A stretch of DNA of 27,098 bases, taken from assembly GCA_025351525.1 (NCBI GenBank), contig JANXVV010000519.1:1-27098 (forward strand), read 5' to 3'. This stretch comes from Humisphaera sp. (GTDB lineage: Bacteria; Planctomycetota; Phycisphaerae; Tepidisphaerales; Tepidisphaeraceae). Positions 7,129 through 14,251 of this stretch are shown here, piece by piece. Position 1 is the first letter of the stretch. Every line of letters starts with the position of its first letter. A model generated the notes under the pieces. It was not told the DNA's origin. It worked only from the letters and a program-made list of their open reading frames with translations, and ran no database searches. The position numbers were made by a program, and so were the translations under genes.

Positions 7129-7195
7129 GGTGGCACGGGCGTCTCGCCCATGCTTTTCTGCCGAAAAAATACATGGGCGAGACGCCCATGTCACC
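7129..7195. repeat. Palindromic repeat, GGGCGTCTCGCCC family (copy 2)
   Basis: Inverted arms of the same type as copy 1 with small changes (CACGGGCG in the left arm, ATGTCACC at the right end). It sits between the divergent phospholipase D and mrp genes and creates a false ATG-initiated extension of the former. Confidence 0.9.
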
Positions 7196-7257
7196 TTAAT
7201 TCAAACCCCAATTCCATAAATCCTTTTCGCATCCCTTCGGGTCATCGGCCAAAAGCG

Positions 7258-7263
7258 TATAAT
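7258..7263 (+). promoter_or_regulatory. Candidate -10 box for mrp
   Basis: A perfect TATAAT lies 28 bases before the mrp ATG, giving a predicted leader of about 20 bases. The -35 region at the right distance (CTTCGG/TTCGGG) is poor, so it may be a weak or activator-dependent promoter. Confidence 0.5.
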
Positions 7264-7291
7264 CAATCGCCCGGACTCTCAACCAAGGAAA

Positions 7292-8338
7292 ATGATGTCT
7301 CTCGATCGTGAAAAAGTGATGGCCGCCCTGAAGACCGTGCAGGATCCTGAATTGTTCAAGGATATTGTCACGCTGAACATGGTGAAAGACGTAAAAATCG
7401 ACGGAGCCCGCGTCGACCTGCAAATTGAATTGACAACGCCCGCGTGTCCCATGAAGGATGTCATTCAGAAGGATGTGACGAATGCCTTGAAAAAAATCGG
7501 CGCGGAAACGGTGAATGTGAATTTCACCGCGAACACGAAGGGCCCGCTTCAGTCGCGTTCGGATATTTTGCCGCAGGTAAAAAATGTGATCGCGGTGGGC
7601 GCGGGAAAAGGGGGAGTGGGGAAGTCCACCGTGGCGTTGAATCTCGCGGTGGGGCTGGCCCGTTCCGGCGCGCAGGTGGGTCTGATGGATGGCGACATCT
7701 ACGGCCCTTCCATGCCCACCATGCTGGGCCTGAAGGGAATGTCCCCCAACGTGCGCGGCAATAAAATCATCCCGTTCTTTCTGCACGGCATCCACTGCAT
7801 TTCGATCGGTGTGCTGGTCGAACCGGAGAAGCCGTTGATCTGGCGCGGCCCCATGGCCCACGGCGCGTTCAAGCAACTTTTCTCAGACAACACCGAATGG
7901 CCCGATCTCGATTATCTCGTCGTCGATCTGCCCCCCGGCACGGGCGATGTGTCGCTCACGCTCTGTCAATTGCTGCCGATCACCGGGGCGGTGATTGTCG
8001 CCACCCCGCAGCAGGTGGCGCTGGATGATGCGATTCGGGCCGCCAAGATGTTCCAGCAATTGGGCGCGCCGATTTTGGGTGTCGTCGAAAACATGCGCGG
8101 CGACCTGTTCGGCAGCGGTGGGGCGGAGCTGGCAGCCCAGCGGCTCAATCTCCCGTTCCTCGGCGCGATCGAGCAGCACCGGGAACTTCGCATCAACAGC
8201 GACGCCGGCGATCCCACCGCCAACTTCACCGGCGACCCGAAGCTGCGCGAGGAACTGGAGCAGATCGTGCGGAATTTAGCCGGTCAGGTGAGCGTGCGGA
8301 ATATGGGCGCGACGCAGCCGGTGTTGAATGTGTCCTAA
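7292..8338 (+). CDS. mrp: Mrp/ApbC family iron-sulfur cluster carrier ATPase
   Basis: A 348-residue cytoplasmic P-loop ATPase of the Mrp/Nbp35 family, which delivers Fe-S clusters to target proteins. Residues 1-80 are a MIP18/DUF59-like domain (DPELFKDIVTLNMVKDV; TTPACPMKD with Cys52). The ATPase part follows: deviant Walker A GKGGVGKS (105-112), MDGDIYGPSMPTMLGL, Walker-B-type VVDLPPGTGD (210-219). After ENM (266-268) family members normally carry a CPxC cluster-binding motif in a short loop; here the sequence goes directly ENMRGDLFGSGGAEL and no such cysteines exist. AAGGA at 7285 is best spaced for the second ATG (7295). It is monocistronic as far as can be seen. Confidence 0.93.
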   Translation: MMSLDREKVMAALKTVQDPELFKDIVTLNMVKDVKIDGARVDLQIELTTPACPMKDVIQKDVTNALKKIGAETVNVNFTANTKGPLQSRSDILPQVKNVIAVGAGKGGVGKSTVALNLAVGLARSGAQVGLMDGDIYGPSMPTMLGLKGMSPNVRGNKIIPFFLHGIHCISIGVLVEPEKPLIWRGPMAHGAFKQLFSDNTEWPDLDYLVVDLPPGTGDVSLTLCQLLPITGAVIVATPQQVALDDAIRAAKMFQQLGAPILGVVENMRGDLFGSGGAELAAQRLNLPFLGAIEQHRELRINSDAGDPTANFTGDPKLREELEQIVRNLAGQVSVRNMGATQPVLNVS

Positions 8339-8720
8339 CAAAACCCACATGCCATCCATTGAAAATCCATTTTCTGGAATGAATTCGTATCTGGATCGAC
8401 CAAGGGCCAACCGCTGTGCGATGCTCCACGCCAGAGGTGAGCAGGGAATTCCTTCGGCCTCTGAAATATCCCGCCTGGAAAGTTGGTATCATCGGGCCCA
8501 ACCGTTCCCGGAAATGCCCCGGATGTAAAAAAAGTCTTGTAACACCGCATGAGTTCCACGATTTGATCGTGTGTGATGAAGCGACAAAAACAGCGTTTCG
8601 ATCAGTCGGCCCTTCGTGAGGGGGCGCTCTGGCTCCTTCCCCTGGGACATTTCCCACTTTTCGCCTCGGTAACAATGGTTTTCAAAACTTCCGACTCAAA
8701 GCGGAAACTCTGAAACGGTG

Positions 8721-8760
8721 CGATTCTGTTCGATTTTGTTCGATTTTGTTCGATTTTGTT
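8721..8760. repeat. 10-bp tandem repeat, four units
   Basis: CGATTCTGTT is followed by three exact copies of CGATTTTGTT. The first unit differs by one base. Noncoding as far as can be judged. Confidence 0.85.
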
Positions 8761-8837
8761 CCATCGGAGGTGACCTCGGCCATGCGGTGCCGATTCATCA
8801 TGCACGGTCCTTCCCCTGACCCGGGCCACCGGTTTCC

Positions 8838-8866
8838 TTGACACCTTTTCCGGCATCTGCTAATTT
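8838..8866 (+). promoter_or_regulatory. Candidate sigma-70 promoter for the secreted protein gene
   Basis: A perfect TTGACA (8838-8843), a 17-base spacer and TAATTT (8861-8866). Transcription would start near 8873, leaving a leader of about 130 bases before the ATG at 9006. Confidence 0.5.
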
Positions 8867-9005
8867 TTTAGGGCTATTAAAGAACGGTTTGCGACTGAAC
8901 GATTTTGCGGACGAAATCGATCCATCTGACATCGTGCTTGATGAGAGCGTGGGCGATGGACGCCGTCTAAATGCCGGGCCCGCCGGGCCGTTGGAGTAAC
9001 GCTTG

Positions 9006-10184
9006 ATGAACCGCTGCCTCCCCCCGTTTTGTATTCGATCCGGCCCTGTCGCAACCGCTTTGTATCGCGGGGTGGTGGGCTGTGGATTGACCCTATGCTT
9101 TGCCGCGCCCGTTACGATGGCGCAGACGGCGATTGTGCCGGCCGGTGCCGTTCCGGCAGTGCCGACGACGACGGCGGTTGTGCGTCCCAAGCAGCCGATC
9201 CTCAGCGAAAAAACGAGCCTGACGCCAAATACGCAGGACATCGTGGCGTTCATCAAAGAGAACGTCGCGCGTCTTGCGGACGACGATGCGGAGACGGTCA
9301 GCAATGCACGAGGGGATTTGCTGGCAGGATCATTTTCGACGTCGAACGTGCCGGCGAGCGTCGTGTATCTCGATGCCTACGTTGGCGCGGTGGCCAGGGA
9401 ACTGGCGGCGCTGCAGGCGCAGAAACCGTCGCTGCGGGTGAAAGTGAACATCGGCATCGTCGCGGCAAAAGTCGCCGATAACGCGAAGGCGATTCTTCCG
9501 GCGACGGCGCTTCAGAATGTCATCAAAACCCTGATGCAGGATCCGAACGATGCAGTGGCATTGTGGGGAATGAAAGCCGCGGCGGCGGTGCTGACTGCCC
9601 CGAACCAGACCACCCCCAATGTGGCGTTGCTGCGGTTGATTCTGCCGACGGTCGATGCACATCACCTTTCCGGGCCGATTACGGATGAAGCCTACGCCGC
9701 ACTGCTGGACCCGAGCCCGCCGGTGATCGACACACTCATCAACTTGTACGCCAAGCGAGTGGCCGTCTACAAAACGGGGGCGATCCCACAGGATCCATCG
9801 GTCGAGCTTCGTGCAAGTGCTCCGTTGACCACGCAATCCGGCATGTGGTCGAAACTGTCGGTGCGGGATCGGCAAACGGTGATGAATATCATCGCCGATC
9901 TCTTGTCGGAAGCCTCCGGCGCGATGGGTAAAAAAGAGAATGTCGACAGCGTCGACCAATTGAGGTTGGCCATCACCAAAGCCTGTGCGGCGGTGTCGGT
10001 GGTGGCGGGTTCGCTGAACAATAACGACCTGCGCGAACAGGCCGAGCGCGCCTCGAAGCTGCCGAGCAATGCCTCTGCGGCAACGGTGGTTCAGGTGATT
10101 ACGCCGATTGTGGCGGCGGTTCGGAAAGCCTTTCCGATGACTGCCGCAGCGGGCAATATCGTGCCTTCGTTGCCGAAGCCGTAA
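9006..10184 (+). CDS. Secreted/periplasmic protein of unknown function
   Basis: A 392-residue protein not recognised as any family. It begins with basic residues and a hydrophobic segment (ALYRGVVGCGLTLCFAAP) ending in VTMAQT, which looks like a cleavable signal peptide. A Pro/Ala/Thr-rich linker follows, then a mostly alpha-helical, Ala-rich body with no cysteines or catalytic motif standing out. ATG at 9006 is chosen over the TTG immediately before it; GGAG lies nine bases upstream. It has its own likely promoter at 8838 and is followed, across a palindromic repeat, by the transporter genes on the same strand. It could be co-transcribed with them, but nothing in the sequence ties its function to transport. 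Confidence 0.75.
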   Translation: MNRCLPPFCIRSGPVATALYRGVVGCGLTLCFAAPVTMAQTAIVPAGAVPAVPTTTAVVRPKQPILSEKTSLTPNTQDIVAFIKENVARLADDDAETVSNARGDLLAGSFSTSNVPASVVYLDAYVGAVARELAALQAQKPSLRVKVNIGIVAAKVADNAKAILPATALQNVIKTLMQDPNDAVALWGMKAAAAVLTAPNQTTPNVALLRLILPTVDAHHLSGPITDEAYAALLDPSPPVIDTLINLYAKRVAVYKTGAIPQDPSVELRASAPLTTQSGMWSKLSVRDRQTVMNIIADLLSEASGAMGKKENVDSVDQLRLAITKACAAVSVVAGSLNNNDLREQAERASKLPSNASAATVVQVITPIVAAVRKAFPMTAAAGNIVPSLPKP

Positions 10185-10186
10185 TC

Positions 10187-10260
10187 GGTGGCATGGGCGT
10201 CCCGCCCATATGGCTTTTCGTTGAATAAAAAAAGCACGGGCGGGATGCCCATGCCATCTC
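10187..10260. repeat. Palindromic repeat, GGGCG family (copy 3), directly before oppA1
   Basis: Arms GGTGGCATGGGCGTCCCGCCCATA and, inverted, GCACGGGCGGGATGCCCATGCCATC. It fills the whole gap between the secreted-protein gene and the oppA1 start, ending at the base before the ATG. Confidence 0.88.
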
Positions 10261-11910
10261 ATGCTTAGACTCCTGGCCATCCCGATTTTTCTGTTGCTGC
10301 TGCTGGCGGGGGCGATGATTTTGTCGGGCTCTGCGGTCGAGAAAAAGGCGGATTTCACCTACGTCGACCGCTCGGATGTCAGCACGCTCGACTTCCCCAA
10401 ACTGACTTACATGCAGGATATTCGCGTGGCCTACGCGCTCTGGGAAGGGCTGTACACGCTCGACCCGGTCAATCTCGACCCCGTCGATGGGTGTGCCCAT
10501 CCGATCGAAGTCAGTGCGGATAAAAAAGTGTACACCTTCCACATCCGCCCCGAGGCGAAGTGGTCGAATGGCGACCCCGTGGTCGCCGGCGATTTTGTGT
10601 TCGCGTGGAAGCGGATGCTGGATGAGCAGGCCCAGTACGCCGAGTTGTTCAATTACATCGAAGGGGCCGAGGATTACGAGGCGGCGATCGCCAAAGGCGG
10701 CAAGCCGGATTTCACGAAGGTGGGCATCGAAACCGACCCGCACGATCCGCTTTGGCTTCGGGTCAAGTTGCGAAATTCCACAACGTTTTTCCCCGATCTC
10801 GTCGCCTTCGCGCCATTTTTCCCGGCTCACGAAAAATCGATGATGGAAATAAACCCGGACACCGGCGAACCGCGCATTAACCCCCGTTATACGCGTCCGC
10901 CGAATCTGGTCAGCAATGGGCCGTACCGTCTGGACAAATGGGATTTCAAGCGCCGATTGCGGATGGTCGCTTCCGACTATTATTGGGATAAGCCGAGCGT
11001 CAAAAGCCGGGTGATCGATTTCCTGGTGATCGAAAATCCGCAGAACGCGTTCGAGGCCTACGATGCCGGCGTGGTCGACTGGTGGATCGAACTGCCGTGC
11101 GACATCGGCGGTGAACTGCTCCGCAAAAAACGGCCCGACCTGCACATCTTCACCAGCTTCGGAACCTATTTTTACTCGTTCAACTGCCGGGACAAACTCC
11201 CGGATGGCACCGACAACCCGCTCAAAAAAATCGCGGTGAGGCAGGCGCTGTCGATGGCCGTCGAAAAACAGTTTCTGGTCGACAACATCATGCGGATGGG
11301 CCAACCTGTTGCGACCGACTACATCCCGCCTGGCGTGTTCAGCGGTTACGTTTCACCGAAGGGTTTACCCTACGACCCCGATCGCGCCCGCAAGCTGCTG
11401 GCAGATGCCGGGTATCCCAACGGCGCGGGTCTTCCCGTATTCAAACTCAATTTCAACAATGAAGGCCAACACAAGGAAATCGCCGAGTATCTTCAACGGC
11501 AGTGGAAGCAAAATCTGAACGTCGCGACGGAACTCGACGGCAAGGAACTGGCGAGCTTCCGCGATCAGTTGAGCAACAAAAAATACTCGATCTCCCGCGC
11601 CAGTTGGTACGGCGACTACAACGATCCCTCCACCTTCACCGACAAATATCTTCCCGGCAGCGGCAACAATGATTCCGACTGGCGCAACGAAAAGTTCGCC
11701 GCCCTATGCGCCGAAGCCGCCCGCGAAACTGACGCGGTGAAACGGCTTCGCTTGTTCGAGCAGGCCGAGACCATCCTGCTGGAAGAAGCGCCGATCATGC
11801 CGCTATTCCATTACGTCAATTCCGGCATGTTCCGCGACAACGTCAAAGGATTGCCGATGAACCCGCGAAATATGGTGATGCTGAAATCGGCGGAGGTGAG
11901 AAAAAAGTGA
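10261..11910 (+). CDS. Oligopeptide-type ABC transporter substrate-binding protein (family 5), first copy
   Basis: A 549-residue extracytoplasmic solute-binding protein of the OppA/DppA type (SBP_bac_5). The N-terminus is a hydrophobic segment (LLAIPIFLLLLLAGAMILSG) without a lipobox cysteine, so it is probably membrane-anchored or cleaved rather than a lipoprotein. The family patterns follow: YTFHIRPEAKWSNGDPVVAG (the family signature region), SNGPYRLDKWDFKRRL, and DPDRARKLLADAGYPNGAGL. It ends with ILLEEAPIMPLFHYVNSGM, typical of OppA C-termini. The ATG immediately follows a palindromic repeat, and no separate ribosome-binding site is evident. It is the first gene of the transporter cluster and is followed by permease genes. 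The ligand is probably a peptide but cannot be read from sequence. Confidence 0.93.
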   Translation: MLRLLAIPIFLLLLLAGAMILSGSAVEKKADFTYVDRSDVSTLDFPKLTYMQDIRVAYALWEGLYTLDPVNLDPVDGCAHPIEVSADKKVYTFHIRPEAKWSNGDPVVAGDFVFAWKRMLDEQAQYAELFNYIEGAEDYEAAIAKGGKPDFTKVGIETDPHDPLWLRVKLRNSTTFFPDLVAFAPFFPAHEKSMMEINPDTGEPRINPRYTRPPNLVSNGPYRLDKWDFKRRLRMVASDYYWDKPSVKSRVIDFLVIENPQNAFEAYDAGVVDWWIELPCDIGGELLRKKRPDLHIFTSFGTYFYSFNCRDKLPDGTDNPLKKIAVRQALSMAVEKQFLVDNIMRMGQPVATDYIPPGVFSGYVSPKGLPYDPDRARKLLADAGYPNGAGLPVFKLNFNNEGQHKEIAEYLQRQWKQNLNVATELDGKELASFRDQLSNKKYSISRASWYGDYNDPSTFTDKYLPGSGNNDSDWRNEKFAALCAEAARETDAVKRLRLFEQAETILLEEAPIMPLFHYVNSGMFRDNVKGLPMNPRNMVMLKSAEVRKK

Positions 11911-11915
11911 TTGCT

Positions 11916-12070
11916 CCGGTCCCCTCCCCCCAGTACTCCGGGGGGAGGGCTAGGGTGAGGGGTCTTGCCTTTTTCTTCCGCCGAGTCGAAAAATGCAGCG
12001 TCTTGTCGCCACGAAGAAAAACCCCTCACCCTAAACCTCCCCCCATGAGTATATGGGGGGAGGGGACCGG
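11916..12070. repeat. 155-bp palindromic repeat, CCCCTCACCCTA family
   Basis: Outer arms CCGGTCCCCTCCCCCC (11916-11931) and GGGGGGAGGGGACCGG (12055-12070) are exact reverse complements. Inner arms GGGAGGGCTAGGGTGAGGGG and CCCCTCACCCTAAACCTCCC pair again. The element accounts for most of the 249-base gap between oppA1 and oppB1. This type is unrelated in sequence to the GGGCGTCTCGCCC repeats. Confidence 0.88.
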
Positions 12071-12159
12071 AAAGCCAAATGCGATGGCCCTGGGGCAGGG
12101 GACCGGAATGAAATGCCGCCCCTTCCAATCCTCCGTCTTTCCGACAGAATGCAACGAGC

Positions 12160-13098
12160 ATGATTCGCTTCCTCATCTCCAGGCTCGTGCAGTTCCCCCT
12201 CATCCTGGCGGCGATCTACCTCGTCACATTTTTCATGGCGTGGGTGGTGCCCGGCGATCCATTCCAAAAAACCGATAAAAATTTATCGCCGCAAGCGCTC
12301 ATGCAGCGCCGCCGGGAATTTCATGCGGAAAATTGGCGAACGTTCCTCGTCTACTATTCCGGGCGGGTAGTGCGTCACGCCGATTTCGGGCAGAGCATGC
12401 AATATGATGAGTGGTCGGTGAACGACATTCTGAAATCGGCGTTGCCGGTGTCGATCACACTGGGGTTGTTTGCGTTGATCGTCGCGCTGCTGGGCGGGGT
12501 GGGGCTGGGGACGGTTGCCGCCGTGCGGCGCGATGGGTTGCTCGATTGGTTGAGCCTCAGCATCGCGCTCATCGGTGTGAGTCTTCCGGGCTTTGTCGCG
12601 GCGGCGATGCTGTTTATTTTTTTCACCGCGAAGCTGCATTGGCCACCGATCGGTGAATGGGGCCATCTCCGCGATCTGGTGCTGCCGGGTGTCGCCCTCG
12701 CGCTGTTGCCGATGGCTTACATCGCCCGCCTCACCCGCGTGTCGATGCTCGATATACTCGGCAACGATTACGTCAGAACCGCCCGCGCCAAGGGTCTTTC
12801 ACGCGGCGTGGTGATCTGGAAACATGCCCTCCGCAACGCGCTTCTCCCCGTACTCAGCTATCTTGGACCGGCGGCGGCGTACACGCTGACCGGATCGTTC
12901 GTCGTCGAAAAAGTCTTCAACATCCCCGGCCTCGGCCAGCACTTCGTCAACAGCATTCTCAATCGCGACCGCACCATGATTCTCGGCACCGTCATCGTCT
13001 ATTCATTCTTTCTGCTCACGTTCAACCTGCTGGTCGATGTGAGCTATGCGTTCGTCGATCCAAGAATCGATGTGACTTCGGATCGGGGTGACGCATGA
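12160..13098 (+). CDS. Oligopeptide-type ABC transporter permease, OppB/DppB type, first copy
   Basis: A 312-residue inner-membrane permease. It begins with the family N-terminus MIRFLISRLVQFPLILAAIY and the membrane segment carrying MAWVVPGDPF. A block of hydrophobic segments follows, then the EAA loop that contacts the ATPase at about residues 203-222 (DYVRTARAKGLSRGVVIWKH). It ends with TGSFVVEKVFNIPGLGQHF and SYAFVDPRID, all usual for the family. The stop overlaps the start of the next permease by four bases (ATGA), indicating translational coupling. The ribosome-binding site is weak. It probably forms a heterodimer with the downstream permease. Confidence 0.95.
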   Translation: MIRFLISRLVQFPLILAAIYLVTFFMAWVVPGDPFQKTDKNLSPQALMQRRREFHAENWRTFLVYYSGRVVRHADFGQSMQYDEWSVNDILKSALPVSITLGLFALIVALLGGVGLGTVAAVRRDGLLDWLSLSIALIGVSLPGFVAAAMLFIFFTAKLHWPPIGEWGHLRDLVLPGVALALLPMAYIARLTRVSMLDILGNDYVRTARAKGLSRGVVIWKHALRNALLPVLSYLGPAAAYTLTGSFVVEKVFNIPGLGQHFVNSILNRDRTMILGTVIVYSFFLLTFNLLVDVSYAFVDPRIDVTSDRGDA

Positions 13099-14162
13099 GC
13101 GCAGCGGCGATTCCACGGTTGAATGCTCCGGTGGCGACGAACCTGGCCGCGCCACCGGATCGATTATGGCGGCGCGTCCTCGCCAGCCGTCGCGCTACTT
13201 TCGGCGGCGGGGGATTGCTGCTCATCATCCTGCTCTGTTTCGGCACATTGCCTTGGACCTGGGAAGGTTCATCGAGCGCCGTGCAATACAATCGCCAGCA
13301 CGATCAGTTTTCCCGCCTGCCGCCATCCTCCAGCGGACGGCCGGCGGATATCGACCTGTCCGCCTGGAATGAACGTGAAACGAAACTGGCGGGCTACGAA
13401 ATCCGTTCGAGGTTGGGACATGTCTGGCGATGGCTTGGCACCGATACGCAGGCCCGCAGCCTGCTCGGTCGGTGTCTTTTCGGCGGGGTGATCAGCCTGT
13501 CGATCGGTTTCGCCGCCGCCGCCATTTCGGTCACCCTAGGGGTCGCCGTCGGGTTGATCGCCGGGTATCGCGGCGGGTGGGTGGATGCCACGCTCATGCG
13601 CATTGTCGATGTGCTGTACGGACTGCCTTACATCCTGCTGGTCATCCTCTTCCGAATCGCGTTCGAAGGTGCCCGACCGAAATGGATGTCGATGCTTTTC
13701 AAGGACAGCTCGATGTCCATGGTCGTGCTTTTTCTGGCGATCGGCCTGGTCAGTTGGCTGACGATGGCCCGCGTGGTGCGCGGGCAGGTGCTGTCGCTGC
13801 GGGCCCAGCCTTTCATCGAAGCCGCCCGTGCGGCGGGCATCCCCGAGCGACGCATCTTTCTCCATCACTTGCTCCCCAATCTCGTCGGCCCGATCATCGT
13901 CTATGCCTCCCTCACTATCCCATCCGCCATCCTGCAGGAATCGTTTTTAAGCTTCCTCGGCGTCGGCATTCAGTCGCCGTTGCCCACCTGGGGCTCCCTG
14001 GCGAGCGATGGCTTGCAACCCGCGCTCAACACCATTCACAGCGACTGGTGGCTGCTGCTTTTTCCGTGTACTCTTCTGGCGTTCGTGCTGCTCTGCCTTA
14101 ACTTTTTAGGCGACGGCCTGCGCGATGTGTTCGACCCGAGAAATGAAGCGGCTAAAATTTGA
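13095..14162 (+). CDS. Oligopeptide-type ABC transporter permease, OppC/DppC type, first copy
   Basis: A 355-residue inner-membrane permease. After a cytoplasmic N-terminus and first membrane segment (GGLLLIILLCFGTLPW) comes an extracytoplasmic loop of about 80 residues. The core membrane block starts with LGTDTQARSLLGRCLFGGVI, the usual OppC motif. The EAA loop is FIEAARAAGIPERRIFLHHL (about 240-260), and the C-terminus is GDGLRDVFDPRNE. It overlaps the upstream permease by four bases. Downstream, a palindromic repeat separates it from the second substrate-binding protein. Confidence 0.95.
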   Translation: MSAAAIPRLNAPVATNLAAPPDRLWRRVLASRRATFGGGGLLLIILLCFGTLPWTWEGSSSAVQYNRQHDQFSRLPPSSSGRPADIDLSAWNERETKLAGYEIRSRLGHVWRWLGTDTQARSLLGRCLFGGVISLSIGFAAAAISVTLGVAVGLIAGYRGGWVDATLMRIVDVLYGLPYILLVILFRIAFEGARPKWMSMLFKDSSMSMVVLFLAIGLVSWLTMARVVRGQVLSLRAQPFIEAARAAGIPERRIFLHHLLPNLVGPIIVYASLTIPSAILQESFLSFLGVGIQSPLPTWGSLASDGLQPALNTIHSDWWLLLFPCTLLAFVLLCLNFLGDGLRDVFDPRNEAAKI

Positions 14163-14165
14163 TCC

Positions 14166-14232
14166 GGTGGCATGGGCGTCCCGCCCCTGCGCTTTTTGCC
14201 AACACCCGCACGGGCGAGACGCCCATGCCACC
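14166..14232. repeat. Palindromic repeat, GGGCG family (copy 4)
   Basis: Arms GGTGGCATGGGCGTCCCGCCC and, inverted, GGGCGAGACGCCCATGCCACC, with some divergence in the centre. It lies between oppC1 and oppA2 and opens a false N-terminal extension of oppA2. Confidence 0.88.
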
Positions 14233-14251
14233 TGTTTTTGAGAAGACTCGC

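Larger units (their letters stand above)
8339..9005. other. 667-base intergenic region between mrp and the next gene
   Basis: No convincing gene was found in any frame. Small frames here have no ribosome-binding site or recognisable protein pattern. It holds a 10-bp tandem repeat (8721-8760) and a well-formed sigma-70 type promoter (8838-8866). No tRNA, terminator hairpin with a T-run or member of the common palindromic repeat families was seen. Confidence 0.5.

Noticed and set aside
8416..8619. 67-codon frame with CPGCKKS, resembling half a zinc ribbon
   Set aside because: Only one CxxC pair, no ribosome-binding site, no family pattern; the cysteines could be chance.
8602..8856. 84-codon minus-strand frame across the 10-bp tandem repeat
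   Set aside because: Its sequence is mostly translated minisatellite (NKIEQNRTKSNR) with no start signal or family pattern.
9330..10358. 342-codon minus-strand frame opposite the secreted-protein gene
   Set aside because: Arg/His-rich shadow that runs through the palindromic repeat at 10187. No protein family pattern. The plus-strand frame has a signal peptide and ribosome-binding site.
10099..11304. 401-codon open frame on the minus strand opposite oppA1
   Set aside because: It is antisense to a clear OppA-type gene, contains translated repeat sequence (MAWASRPCFF type) and has His/Arg/Asp-rich composition typical of shadow frames in high-GC DNA.
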